Source of the DNA: Sphingobacteriales bacterium
Lineage (GTDB): Bacteria; Bacteroidota; Bacteroidia; Sphingobacteriales; Sphingobacteriaceae
Direction: 5' to 3'
Length of the DNA: 11,196 bases
Assembly: GCA_947478655.1 (NCBI GenBank)
Contig: CANJWU010000020.1
Coordinates: 1 to 11,196 of the forward strand
This document shows, one piece after another, positions 1-8,646 of this stretch (position 1 is its first letter; every line of letters starts with the position of its first letter). The notes under the pieces are model-generated. The model ran no database searches, was not told the origin of the DNA, and saw only the letters and a program-made list of their open reading frames with translations. A program made the translations under genes and the position numbers.

Positions 1-1
1 T

Positions 2-1081
2 CTTTGGGTGCAACACGAAAGACATGGTTTCGATTATAATAATCAAGAAAAAGTGGCTAAACAATTGGCTTATTTTAAAACAGTTGTTGACCGATTTAAA
101 AATCATCCAGCATTACTAATATGGGGCGTGGGAAATGAAGTGGATTTAAACTATACCAACCCAAATGTTTGGAACGCCATTCAAGACATTGCAAAATACA
201 TTCACGAAAGCGATCCTAATCATCCAACCACAACGGTTACCGCTGGATTAGACTCTTTAGAAGTTGCTTTTATTAGCGCTCGTTGTCCAGATATCGACAT
301 TTATTCCATTAATACCTATGGCGACATTGGCAATGTGCCCAATCATATTGCAAAGTTTGGATGGAATGGCCCTTATATGATTACCGAATGGGGTCCTAAT
401 GGTCATTGGGAATCGCCACAAACACAATGGGGTGTTTCGATAGAACAAAACAGCACAGAAAAAAAAGAAGTCTATTACCATAGATATAAAAATTACATCG
501 AAAAAAATACCAACACCTGTTTGGGTTCTTATGCATTTTTATGGGGAGCCAAACAAGAATACACCGAAACTTGGTATGGCTTGTTTTCAAAAAACAATAT
601 TCCAACCGAACCCATCGATGCACTCGAAGAAGTTTTTACCGGCAAAGCCCTAACAAACCCTGCTCCTACAATTATCGACTTCCATGTTAATCAATTGAAA
701 GCAGTCGATAATATTGAGCTTAAATCGTCGGGTATTTTTAATGCCGTTATCAATATTCAACTTGCAGAAAATGCAAATATGGAAAAAGCAAGTTACCACT
801 GGCGCATTATGGAAGAAAGTACCGATAAAAAATCGGGCGGTGATGTGGAAGATGCGGCATCAGAAATAACTGGATTAATTAAAAAGACTTCACAAAAAAA
901 TCTAATAAAATTTAGAGCGCCACAAAATGCAGGCGCATATAGGCTTTTTGTTTCGGTTACATATCAAAATAAAATGGCTTATGCCAATATTCCATTCAAA
1001 GTAATTGCCAGAGGCGCAAACGAACCGCAAGGTAAATTCATTGAATTCAAATACACCGACATGACTAATTTCAACGAATAA
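2..1081 (+). CDS. Clan GH-A glycoside hydrolase (GH2/GH5-like TIM barrel), 5'-truncated
   Basis: This is the C-terminal 359 codons of a retaining glycosidase; the frame is open to the window edge, so the GTG at base 8 is not a credible start. The segment opens with an LWVQHERHGFDY stretch, then gives WGVGNEV, with the acid/base Glu at bases 137-139, and YMITEWGPNG, with the nucleophile Glu at 386-388. The Asn-Glu pair and the 83-residue spacing fit the clan GH-A (beta/alpha)8 barrel, close to the spacing in GH2 enzymes. The barrel ends near base 640. About 140 further residues look like a beta-sandwich domain with no catalytic motif. The stop is one base before the next gene. The neighbouring GH3 and GH16 genes suggest a beta-glucan or its oligosaccharides as substrate, but this is inference. 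The missing N-terminus prevents family assignment and a view of the signal peptide. Confidence 0.8.
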   Translation, partial: LWVQHERHGFDYNNQEKVAKQLAYFKTVVDRFKNHPALLIWGVGNEVDLNYTNPNVWNAIQDIAKYIHESDPNHPTTTVTAGLDSLEVAFISARCPDIDIYSINTYGDIGNVPNHIAKFGWNGPYMITEWGPNGHWESPQTQWGVSIEQNSTEKKEVYYHRYKNYIEKNTNTCLGSYAFLWGAKQEYTETWYGLFSKNNIPTEPIDALEEVFTGKALTNPAPTIIDFHVNQLKAVDNIELKSSGIFNAVINIQLAENANMEKASYHWRIMEESTDKKSGGDVEDAASEITGLIKKTSQKNLIKFRAPQNAGAYRLFVSVTYQNKMAYANIPFKVIARGANEPQGKFIEFKYTDMTNFNE

Positions 1082-1082
1082 T

Positions 1083-3017
1083 ATGGAACAATTGAAAAAA
1101 ATTGTTTTAATAACTTACTTGCTGAGTGCCGGATTTACGGCGCATGCGTATGCTTTTGAAATTAAAGCAAAGCAAAAAGCAGATACGGTGATTTCCATTA
1201 TGCCTTATTCGATTATTCCAGATGAAAATAATACACAAGGCGTATTTCCAAAATCTGCGCAAGCAGTTTTAGAAGGGCTAGAAGTAAATGGATTTTATCG
1301 CTTTATCACCAACTATAGAGATATGTCTGTTACTTATCCGCATTTGGAAAATAACAAAAGAAATATTTTTGTAGGTGACGACAGTCAGATTCCACAGTTA
1401 ATGCTTAACATAAAAGGATTTGCATCGAGTAAAACTTCTTTTGGTACCGACTTATTTATGTGGGCTCCAATGACTGGTTTAGGCCAAACAGAAAATGTGA
1501 AAGGACTCAATTTAGGCGTAAATTTATTTGGTAATTTTAATACCTCTTTTGGAACCTTTAATGTGCGAACGGGTGGTATTAATTGGCACTTACTTTCTCC
1601 ATTTACTTTTCAAGCCAACAAAGGATATAATCGTTATAGTTTATTTGAAAGAAATCCATGGGATCCTAACACAGCTTCGATGGATTCGAGGTATGTTGAT
1701 TTTTTTAACTCGGGTGCCATTAACCAAGACCAACGCTGGGGTAATCAAGCTTTTCAAGGCTTAATTATTGACGGCGCTCAATTACCAAATGATTTTGCTT
1801 TTAGTTTAATGACGGGTAAAACACAATTTGATGGCGGCGTACTTGCATTGCCTAATAATTCTTTTGGCGGTAAACTAACGAAGTTTTACAAGCAACATCA
1901 AAATGCCATTTCTGTCAATTCTTTCAATAACAATACTTACCTAGATTCCCTTTCCGAAAATACGACTGGATTTTCGGTGCACACTTTAGAAATTACACAT
2001 TATATAGAGAGACTAAAGATTTGGGCAGAGATTGGCATGGGTAACACCCATACGAATCAAAACTATACCAAATATGGCGAAGCAATTTCGGTTAAATTGG
2101 CCTACCCTATTGCAGATCAATTTCCAACAGAAATTCATTTTTACAGGGTAAGCCCTCGCGTTTTTAATAACAATGCAGTGTTTATTAATTCATCGATACA
2201 GCAAAGCGTGCAATCCAATACCAATTTAACGCAAGCCGTTTTAATTCCGGTGTCGAGTGCCATTTTACCCATAGGGCAATTAGCCAATAACAGACAAGGA
2301 ATAGAAATTAATTCGCAATTGAATTTTGGAAGATTAAAAAATTCTATTGGCTACAGTTCTTCTGTGGAATTAGAAAATCTTTCGCCAGGTATTACTTATT
2401 CGCATGCCTTTAATAGTTTAGCCTTATCGAGATTTTGGAGATGGGGATTCCCTAGCAATGTAGGGCCTTATAAAAACTTAAATAAAATATATCGCAATGT
2501 TTTTGAAACATTAAACATAACGGATATCAATCCGACAACAGGTTTGCCGAATCAAAAAAAATATTTCAACACTTTAGAAATTAATTCAAAATACAAAACC
2601 ATATTAGCTAACAAAGATTTGTATTTATTTTATCTAGGCTCCTTTAATTCTGTTCAAAACTTTTCAAGTATGAGTAGCTTTAAAGATGGCGGACTATTAG
2701 TCTTTACAGAAAGAGCCTTAGTGCGTAATTATTGCCATCAAATAGAATCTTACTATGTTATTAATCCAAAATTAATTTGGAATAACTACCTGAGTTTTGA
2801 AAGAATTATTGCGAACTACCAAACCGCAATAGATGTGCAAAGTAGCAGACCAAAAAATCAAACGGGTTATAGTTTTGCAACAGGATTAGATATACAATTG
2901 AGCAAATCGGCTGGATTATACCTAAGACAACGCTGGATGGATTATCAAGACAGTAGTTATGCCAATGACCAATATAAGGGATTTGAAACTACGGTAGAAG
3001 TAAAAATGTTTTTTTAA
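1083..3017 (+). CDS. Putative outer-membrane beta-barrel protein, unclassified (first of pair)
   Basis: I do not recognise a named family. The 644-residue product starts with a signal peptide: Lys5-Lys6, a hydrophobic stretch at 7-20, and possible cleavage after AHA (22) or AYA (24). The mature part is rich in Asn, aromatic residues and Gly, with many short amphipathic stretches of alternating polarity, and it ends in Met-Phe-Phe; a terminal Phe is usual for outer-membrane barrels. There is no TonB-box or plug-like N-terminus, and the length is well below that of a SusC protein (about 1000 residues). A conserved-looking region at residues 150-230 is rich in Trp, Asn and Pro (for example NWHLLSPF and FERNPWDPN). 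It starts one base after the GH-A stop and ends three bases before a second barrel-like gene. A role as oligosaccharide porin or surface assembly factor is inferred from position only. The start is the only Met next to a signal peptide. Confidence 0.7.
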   Translation: MEQLKKIVLITYLLSAGFTAHAYAFEIKAKQKADTVISIMPYSIIPDENNTQGVFPKSAQAVLEGLEVNGFYRFITNYRDMSVTYPHLENNKRNIFVGDDSQIPQLMLNIKGFASSKTSFGTDLFMWAPMTGLGQTENVKGLNLGVNLFGNFNTSFGTFNVRTGGINWHLLSPFTFQANKGYNRYSLFERNPWDPNTASMDSRYVDFFNSGAINQDQRWGNQAFQGLIIDGAQLPNDFAFSLMTGKTQFDGGVLALPNNSFGGKLTKFYKQHQNAISVNSFNNNTYLDSLSENTTGFSVHTLEITHYIERLKIWAEIGMGNTHTNQNYTKYGEAISVKLAYPIADQFPTEIHFYRVSPRVFNNNAVFINSSIQQSVQSNTNLTQAVLIPVSSAILPIGQLANNRQGIEINSQLNFGRLKNSIGYSSSVELENLSPGITYSHAFNSLALSRFWRWGFPSNVGPYKNLNKIYRNVFETLNITDINPTTGLPNQKKYFNTLEINSKYKTILANKDLYLFYLGSFNSVQNFSSMSSFKDGGLLVFTERALVRNYCHQIESYYVINPKLIWNNYLSFERIIANYQTAIDVQSSRPKNQTGYSFATGLDIQLSKSAGLYLRQRWMDYQDSSYANDQYKGFETTVEVKMFF

Positions 3018-3020
3018 AAA

Positions 3021-4748
3021 ATGATGATGAACAAAAAAACGATATTTTTCATTGTACTTGCCTTGGCAAGTTTACAAGGATATGCACAAAAAGCCAGGAA
3101 GCTTAGTTTTATAGGCGGCGCTAGGTCTTCGGTATTTAGCAATGCCTTGAGCGTAAGCGATACACTTATCGACACCACAACGGCTAAAAATAATTATGGT
3201 GGTTATACGCTACTAGATTTAGGATTCAATATTCAACCGAATAAACAAACCGAAATTATGGGCATGTTCCGTATTAAAAATAATTACGGTGGTTTTTGGG
3301 GATCGGGTGTACAGTTTGATGTAAGACAGCTTTGGGTGAAAGGGGTTGTAGGTAATGCTTTGAGATACCAAATTGGTGATTTAAATTTAAGACAAAGCCC
3401 ATTCACTTTATACAATCATCATGCAGATCAATTAGATTCTATGCCGAGTGTTTTTAAGCTGCAACAAAACATTGTTTCTTACGAACAATTTTATCAAAAT
3501 AATACTTGGAGAATGCAAGGTGCCAATGTTGATTTTGGTTTAAGCTTTTCCAAATTCTTAAAAGAAATAAATTTCAATGGATTTATTACTCGATTAAATG
3601 CCACCAATTTTGCGAATGTAAACGAGCGACTGATGACTGGCGGTAATATTAGTGTTTTACAAAGCAATCAATTTCGTTTTGGATATACCTATAACTCTAC
3701 CTTCGATTTAAAAGCGACTACCGCTAATAATAATTTATTCAGTAATACCATACACACCTTCGATTGGTCGATCAATCATGCTATTGCACAAAACAACTTG
3801 AAACTTGCTGGCGAAGCGGGTATTAGCAATTGGAATTATTCGGCAGATACTTTGGCACCTGTATTAAATGATTATTTTGTAAATGCCTATGCCAAACTTT
3901 ATTTAGCTTATTTTCATACAAATATTAGTGTAGGTTATTTAAATGTAGGCCCAGATTTTAGAAGCATTGGCGCACAAAGCAAAGATGTAAACTACAACGC
4001 ACCAACATTATTCTTCAATCGATTTACCAATAATCAACAATTAAGACCCATCACTTTAATTGACATGATTGGCAATGAAAATATTTACAATAGAACTATC
4101 AGCACCTCCCTTGCTTCGGAGAACGAAGTTTTTAACGACATTCTTCCTTTTGGTTTAGCCACTTTTAACAGAGTGGGCGCTTATGGAAAATTACAATACC
4201 AAAGCAAAAATAATATTCATGTACAAGCCGAATTATACCGATTAAATGAAATTAGAGGTCAAGGTTCGGATGCATTAAAAGCCTTTAGTCAAATAAAATT
4301 AAACAGCAAGATTCCATTCCATACGCTAATGGGCTTAAGTAATAAATTAGAAGTTCAAGTAGGAATGCGTTTACAACAAACTACTAGAAATAGTATTTAT
4401 GCCACTGAAAATATTGATTATAAAAATTTGCAAGTAAGCTTAGGATTGAATTATGAAATTATTCCTGATCTTGAATTTTTAGCGGGCTTTGTGCAACAAC
4501 AAAATAATGGAAACAGTTTTATTACCGAAAGAAACGAATATTCGGAAGTCACTTATTTCAGGAATAGCAATTATAACCTTAGCCAACAAATAGCGGCAGT
4601 GGGTTTACGAATTAATTTTAGCCCGAAAACATACTTATGTGCTTTATTACAACAAAGCAGTTATCAAGATCAATCGACCATTAATAATAAAGCAATGGCT
4701 GATTTTAAAATCAATCAATTTGGTTTAATCTATAATATTTTATTATAA
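3021..4748 (+). CDS. Putative outer-membrane beta-barrel protein, unclassified (second of pair)
   Basis: The 575-residue product has a clear signal peptide: Lys5-Lys6, a hydrophobic core at 8-18, and cleavage expected after GYA, leaving Gln23 first. Three Met codons in a row (3021, 3024, 3027) leave the exact start open by one or two residues. The mature part shows alternating-polarity strands rich in Tyr, Phe, Asn and Gln, with segments such as RQLWVKGVVGNALRYQIGDLN early on (around residue 102), as in porin-like barrels. The C-terminus ends in FGLIYNILL, a plausible last strand. KNNYGG occurs twice, at residues 56-61 and 86-91. It does not look like a copy of the gene upstream. There is no plug domain, so a TonB-dependent transporter is unlikely. 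The stop is followed by a single base and the ATG of the next lipoprotein gene (TAATATG). Function is unknown; transport or surface export of glucan fragments is inferred from context. Confidence 0.7.
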   Translation: MMMNKKTIFFIVLALASLQGYAQKARKLSFIGGARSSVFSNALSVSDTLIDTTTAKNNYGGYTLLDLGFNIQPNKQTEIMGMFRIKNNYGGFWGSGVQFDVRQLWVKGVVGNALRYQIGDLNLRQSPFTLYNHHADQLDSMPSVFKLQQNIVSYEQFYQNNTWRMQGANVDFGLSFSKFLKEINFNGFITRLNATNFANVNERLMTGGNISVLQSNQFRFGYTYNSTFDLKATTANNNLFSNTIHTFDWSINHAIAQNNLKLAGEAGISNWNYSADTLAPVLNDYFVNAYAKLYLAYFHTNISVGYLNVGPDFRSIGAQSKDVNYNAPTLFFNRFTNNQQLRPITLIDMIGNENIYNRTISTSLASENEVFNDILPFGLATFNRVGAYGKLQYQSKNNIHVQAELYRLNEIRGQGSDALKAFSQIKLNSKIPFHTLMGLSNKLEVQVGMRLQQTTRNSIYATENIDYKNLQVSLGLNYEIIPDLEFLAGFVQQQNNGNSFITERNEYSEVTYFRNSNYNLSQQIAAVGLRINFSPKTYLCALLQQSSYQDQSTINNKAMADFKINQFGLIYNILL

Positions 4749-4749
4749 T

Positions 4750-5760
4750 ATGAAAAAGACATTATTATTTATTGGCTTAGTAAGCATTGGACTGAGCGGC
4801 TGCAGGAAAGAAAATACTTTCGATGGCCCAAGTATCAACGAAATCAATAGTAAGTTTGCCATACTCGAACCTTTTAAAGTTGATAAAGCAACAGCAGATT
4901 TTGAAACAGGCAATGCTATTTTTTCGGCTCGCTTTAATAAAATTGTTTCCTGGAAAATTACCATCAAAGGTTCTATTTCCAAAGCAACAAAAATTATTAG
5001 CGGCGAAAGTAAAGTGATAGACGCGAGCAATGCAAGCTGGAATGGCTCGACTACGCTATTCCCTTTATTTAAAACAGAGAATTGCACCGCAACGCTGTTA
5101 ATCGCTAGCGAAGATGATAGCGCCAGTACAACTATTAGTATTTCAAAAACAAAATTGCTCCCAAGTGGCGCAAGAATGATTGCCAATTTCGAAAATGGCT
5201 TAGACCCAAAATGGACCAAGTTTTTTCAATCTGGCGCAAGCATGGAATGTTTGGTAAAGGCCGATAATTTTGCGCCAGAAGGAACAAAATACCTAAACAT
5301 GGGCGGAACCGTCAATTGGGATTGGTTAATTGGTTTAGTCGACTTTAATGCCAGTGCTTATAATAGCAATGTCACTTTCCCATTTAGCACTAATCCAGAG
5401 AACGAATATTTTAATGTTTTGATTTATGGAGATCCAGATCCAAAAACAAACATGACCAAAGCATTGTTTCAATTTAAAGAAGACGAAAATAGTGATGGTG
5501 TATTTGATGCTACCAAAGAAGACGAATACGATTATAGTGTGGATGTAAATTGGGTTGGATGGAGATTAATTTCGGTGAAGTATGCAGATATTGTAACCTT
5601 GGTGAATGGAAATCCAGCAAGTCCTAATGGTAACAGGCAACATAACCCAGATAAAATTGGCAAAATTTCTTTTTTACAATTAGCCGATCCAAATTTAGGT
5701 TTTGCTAGATGCAAAATTGATTTAATCTCATTTACCCAAAATAAAGCGCTAGACCTTTAA
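4750..5760 (+). CDS. Lipoprotein with Ig-like and jelly-roll modules, probable surface glycan-binding protein
   Basis: The 336-residue product has a textbook lipobox, LSGC, with the lipidated Cys at 18. The following Arg-Lys-Glu-Asn is charged but not a strong acidic surface-export signal. Residues about 30-135 look like an Ig-like/PKD-like domain (SWKITIKG near 67, WNGSTTLF near 97). Residues about 140-332 look like a galactose-binding-like beta jelly roll, opening with MIANFENGLDP and closing with CKIDLISF. An Asp/Asn-rich loop at 245-257 (DENSDGVFDATKE) resembles a calcium-binding loop, although the last Glu is one residue off the EF-hand spacing. Several Trp residues (158-271 region: W155, W190, W192, W268, W271) could stack on sugar rings. 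This build is common for SusE/F-like or surface-glycan-binding proteins of Bacteroidetes. There is no catalytic motif. Its stop codon overlaps the next gene's ATG. The sugar ligand is unknown; beta-glucan is suggested by neighbours. Confidence 0.72.
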   Translation: MKKTLLFIGLVSIGLSGCRKENTFDGPSINEINSKFAILEPFKVDKATADFETGNAIFSARFNKIVSWKITIKGSISKATKIISGESKVIDASNASWNGSTTLFPLFKTENCTATLLIASEDDSASTTISISKTKLLPSGARMIANFENGLDPKWTKFFQSGASMECLVKADNFAPEGTKYLNMGGTVNWDWLIGLVDFNASAYNSNVTFPFSTNPENEYFNVLIYGDPDPKTNMTKALFQFKEDENSDGVFDATKEDEYDYSVDVNWVGWRLISVKYADIVTLVNGNPASPNGNRQHNPDKIGKISFLQLADPNLGFARCKIDLISFTQNKALDL

Positions 5761-5762
5761 TG
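5758..5762 (+). promoter_or_regulatory. TAATG stop-start overlap between the two lipoprotein genes
   Basis: The TAA stop of the larger lipoprotein shares its last A with the ATG of the smaller one. This fixes the start of the second gene and suggests translational coupling, so the two proteins are probably made in linked amounts. Confidence 0.7.
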
Positions 5763-6401
5763 AATAAAATAAATCATATATCGATACTTATTTTAATGGT
5801 ACTTACGCTAAGTGCTTGTCATACTATTGTGAGCGTACAAGAGAAAACTTTATATGATCAAAACGCTCAAATTAATACAGAAGAAATAAATGGTTTCAAA
5901 GCGGTTCATATTTTTAAAGACGATTACGATAATAGTGTTTGGGTTTCGCCCGAGCGGAATTGCGTGAGTCTTAGCACAGAGCGTGTAACTATATATAATG
6001 GCAAGGCTGGATTAAAAGTGAAATGGGATAAAATTGCTGGTGGCTGTAAATGGATTGGTATTGGATTTGGATGGAACAGCTGGATGGCCAAAGATATGCT
6101 AGATGTAAGCGAAGACTGTGCTGTACAAATGAAAGTAAAATCGGTGAATGGTAATTTTAAAAATTTTCCAGTTGCTTTTGCTTTCGAAGATTATTCGGGT
6201 GTGCAAAGTTATGTTGGTTTTCAAATGAACCAAGCATCTGGCGAATTTAATTCAGAAAACTGGACAACGGTCAGTATTCCTTTGAAAAAATTTGATTTTA
6301 AATCTAAAAACTTCGACCTTGAAAAAGTAAAGCAATTTATTATTCAGTTAGAAGGTGATGGAGAAATATATTTAGATGATATTAAAATTGTGAGATTGTA
6401 A
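5760..6401 (+). CDS. Small lipoprotein with single carbohydrate-binding-like jelly-roll domain
   Basis: The 213-residue product has a hydrophobic N-terminus and lipobox LSAC with the lipidated Cys at 20. No acidic residues follow the Cys, so surface exposure is not indicated by sequence. The rest, about residues 45-213, fits one galactose-binding-like/CBM11-like beta sandwich: KAGLKVKWD near 82, a Trp-rich patch with W98, W105 and W108, NWTTVSIPLKKF near 167, and the closing strand GEIYLDDIKIV. Such closing strands are typical of this fold. Three further Cys (68, 96, 120) could pair or bind. No glycosidase motif is present. The start is fixed by the TAATG overlap with the upstream stop, which implies translational coupling, and the GH3 gene follows after one base. 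A role as accessory glycan-binding protein is inferred; the ligand is unknown. Confidence 0.7.
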   Translation: MNKINHISILILMVLTLSACHTIVSVQEKTLYDQNAQINTEEINGFKAVHIFKDDYDNSVWVSPERNCVSLSTERVTIYNGKAGLKVKWDKIAGGCKWIGIGFGWNSWMAKDMLDVSEDCAVQMKVKSVNGNFKNFPVAFAFEDYSGVQSYVGFQMNQASGEFNSENWTTVSIPLKKFDFKSKNFDLEKVKQFIIQLEGDGEIYLDDIKIVRL

Positions 6402-6402
6402 A

Positions 6403-8646
6403 ATGAATCGCATTAAACATACATTATTCTTTGCTTTGATTTTTTGTAACCTCACGGTGTTTGCACAAAAAAAACAAATTGATATTGCCGCTTTAATTGG
6501 CAAAATGAGCATCGAAGAAAAGGCTGGAGAAATGACGCAGCTTGACTTAGGTGTGATTGCCAATGGTGATGTTTGCAATTTAACCCAACCGCAATCCATC
6601 AATCAAGCCAAATTAAAGAAAGCTATTAGCCAATATCATATTGGTTCATTTTTAAATGTTGGCTGCGGCAGTGGTACCATTAGCCGAGAAAATTGGCAAA
6701 AAATATTTGCAGCCATCGGGGCAGAAACAAAAAACACCAAATTACAAATTCCAATTATTTATGGCATCGACGCCATACACGGAAACAACTACACCATTGG
6801 CGCCACTTTATTTCCACAACAAATTGCACAAGCGGCAACTTGGAACCCCAACTTAGTTAAACAAGGCTACGAAGTAACCGCTTACGAAGCTAGGGCTACA
6901 GGTATTCCTTGGAATTTTTCGCCTGTTTTAGATTTAGGCAGACAACCCTTATGGTCGCGTTTCTTTGAAACATTTGGAGAAGATGTATTGCTTGCAAATA
7001 AAATGACCGTAGCCGCTATTAGCGGGCTTCAGGGCGACAATCAATATAGCCCTTATCATGTAGCGGCTTGCATGAAACATTTCTTAGGTTATAGCATGTC
7101 ATTGAGCGGAAAAGATCGAACGCCAATTTGGCTTTCGGAAAGAGAAATGCGGGAATATTATTTACCTACTTTCCAAACCGCCATTCAACAAGGCGCCAAA
7201 ACAGTCATGATTAATTCTGCCGATATCAATGGCACGCCTGTTCATGCGAACTACGATATTTTAACTACGCTGTTAAGAAAAGAATTGGGATTTAAAGGTG
7301 TTGCCGTTACCGATTGGGAAGACATCTACAAACTAGTAGATATGCACCATGTAGCTGCCACTAAAAAAGAAGCTGTTTATATGGCCATCATGGCTGGTAT
7401 AGATATGAGTATGACACCGAACGATTACCAGTTCACAGACCTACTCATTGAATTAATAAAAGAAGGCCGTATTCCCATGCCTCGAATTGACAGTTCGGTA
7501 AGTAGAATATTAACTTTAAAATATGAATTAGGTTTATTTGAGAATAAAGATACCCAAACAAAGTATCCACTATTTGGCTCAGCCGAACACGCTGCAAAAA
7601 GTTTAGCGGTGGCAAGTGAATGCATCACCCTCTTGAAAAATAATAAACAAACCCTTCCCCTTAAAAATAAAAAGGAATCAATTTTTGTTTGCGGACCAGG
7701 AGCAAATAGTTTGAATTATTTAAATGGTGCTTGGACACATACTTGGCAAGGAGTAGACACCAATTTTAACACAAAAAATAAATTAACCACATTAGCGGCT
7801 ATTCAAAAATTTGCAGGTGTGAATCGCGTTTCATACGCAGCAGGTACCAGCATAGATCAAATCATCAATATCGATGATTGTTTAGCGAAAGCCAAAAATG
7901 CAGACAAAATAATTATTTGTTTAGCAGAAACACCATCGACAGAAATACCAGGAAATATTGATAATTTATATTTACCAAAAGCACAAGAAGATTTAGTAAT
8001 TGCCTTGAGTAAATTAAACAAGCCAATTATTTTAGTTTGTACCTTTAATAGACCAAGAATTTTAAAAAATATTATTCCATTGGCTGAAGCAATAGTCTAT
8101 GCTTATTTACCAGGTGATGAAGGCGGACAAGCCATTGCATCGGTTTTGTATGGCGAAACAAACCCGAGTGGTAAGTTACCGTTTAGTTACCCAGCTGATG
8201 CTAATAGCTTATTGCATTACGACCGAAAACATGCAGAAAATATCAATGTAGATTTTAGCAACAAAGGCTACAATCCGGCATTTGACTTTGGTTTTGGCTT
8301 AAGCTATAGCAACTTTACTTATAGTGACATGATGGTTTCTAAAAATACGTTGAACGATCGAGATTCAATTCAAGTAAGTGTAGTGGTAAAAAATAACAGT
8401 GAAATGAAAGGCAAAGAAGTAGTGCAAATCTATTATGCGGATTTAGTTGCTTCGATAAGCCCATCTGTAAAAAAATTATTAGCCTTTAAAAAAATCGACT
8501 TAGCCGCAGGCGAGCAACAAACAATTACTTTCCAAATTCACAAAAACGAATTGGCATTTGTAAACAAGCAATTGAAAAGGGTAACAGAAGCTGGCGAATT
8601 TGATTTAATGATACAAAACGAAACCAAAAGAATTTATGTTAATTAA
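6403..8646 (+). CDS. Exported GH3 family beta-glucosidase / exo-beta-glucanase
   Basis: This retaining exo-acting enzyme removes beta-linked glucose from chain ends. The 747-residue product is full length for a three-domain GH3. A signal peptide is cut after VFA21, leaving Gln22, so it acts in the periplasm or beyond. The barrel domain (about 25-370) carries YGIDAIHGNN, with the substrate-binding Asp123, the K225-H226 pair in ACMKHFLGYS, and GKDRT. The nucleophile is Asp304 in GVAVTDWED. The alpha/beta sandwich (about 400-620) has AETPSTEIPGN, where Glu514 is the likely acid/base (Glu509 is the alternative). An FnIII-like domain covers about 640-745. The HGNN...GATLFP form is closer to the ExoI-type exoglucanases than to BglX-type enzymes, which fits beta-1,3- or mixed-linkage glucan oligosaccharides; this is inference. 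The gene begins one base after the upstream stop and overlaps the GH16 gene by 11 bases. Confidence 0.93.
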   Translation: MNRIKHTLFFALIFCNLTVFAQKKQIDIAALIGKMSIEEKAGEMTQLDLGVIANGDVCNLTQPQSINQAKLKKAISQYHIGSFLNVGCGSGTISRENWQKIFAAIGAETKNTKLQIPIIYGIDAIHGNNYTIGATLFPQQIAQAATWNPNLVKQGYEVTAYEARATGIPWNFSPVLDLGRQPLWSRFFETFGEDVLLANKMTVAAISGLQGDNQYSPYHVAACMKHFLGYSMSLSGKDRTPIWLSEREMREYYLPTFQTAIQQGAKTVMINSADINGTPVHANYDILTTLLRKELGFKGVAVTDWEDIYKLVDMHHVAATKKEAVYMAIMAGIDMSMTPNDYQFTDLLIELIKEGRIPMPRIDSSVSRILTLKYELGLFENKDTQTKYPLFGSAEHAAKSLAVASECITLLKNNKQTLPLKNKKESIFVCGPGANSLNYLNGAWTHTWQGVDTNFNTKNKLTTLAAIQKFAGVNRVSYAAGTSIDQIINIDDCLAKAKNADKIIICLAETPSTEIPGNIDNLYLPKAQEDLVIALSKLNKPIILVCTFNRPRILKNIIPLAEAIVYAYLPGDEGGQAIASVLYGETNPSGKLPFSYPADANSLLHYDRKHAENINVDFSNKGYNPAFDFGFGLSYSNFTYSDMMVSKNTLNDRDSIQVSVVVKNNSEMKGKEVVQIYYADLVASISPSVKKLLAFKKIDLAAGEQQTITFQIHKNELAFVNKQLKRVTEAGEFDLMIQNETKRIYVN

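Noticed and set aside
8..10. GTG as the start of the first gene
   Set aside because: The frame is open upstream to the window edge, and a start here would leave out the first half of the TIM barrel.
3186..3293. KNNYGG occurring twice in the second barrel as an internal repeat
   Set aside because: The flanking residues do not align; two copies of six residues in an Asn/Gly-rich barrel can arise by chance.
4743..5219. 158-codon open frame on the - strand
   Set aside because: It lies wholly opposite the larger lipoprotein gene, which has a lipobox, domain-like composition and tight operon spacing. The antisense product is a low-complexity hydrophobic sequence without recognisable motifs.
6403..6465. 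Lipoprotein reading of the GH3 N-terminus (Cys15)
   Set aside because: Phe stands at -1 of the Cys, so there is no lipobox; a standard signal peptidase site VFA|Q follows.
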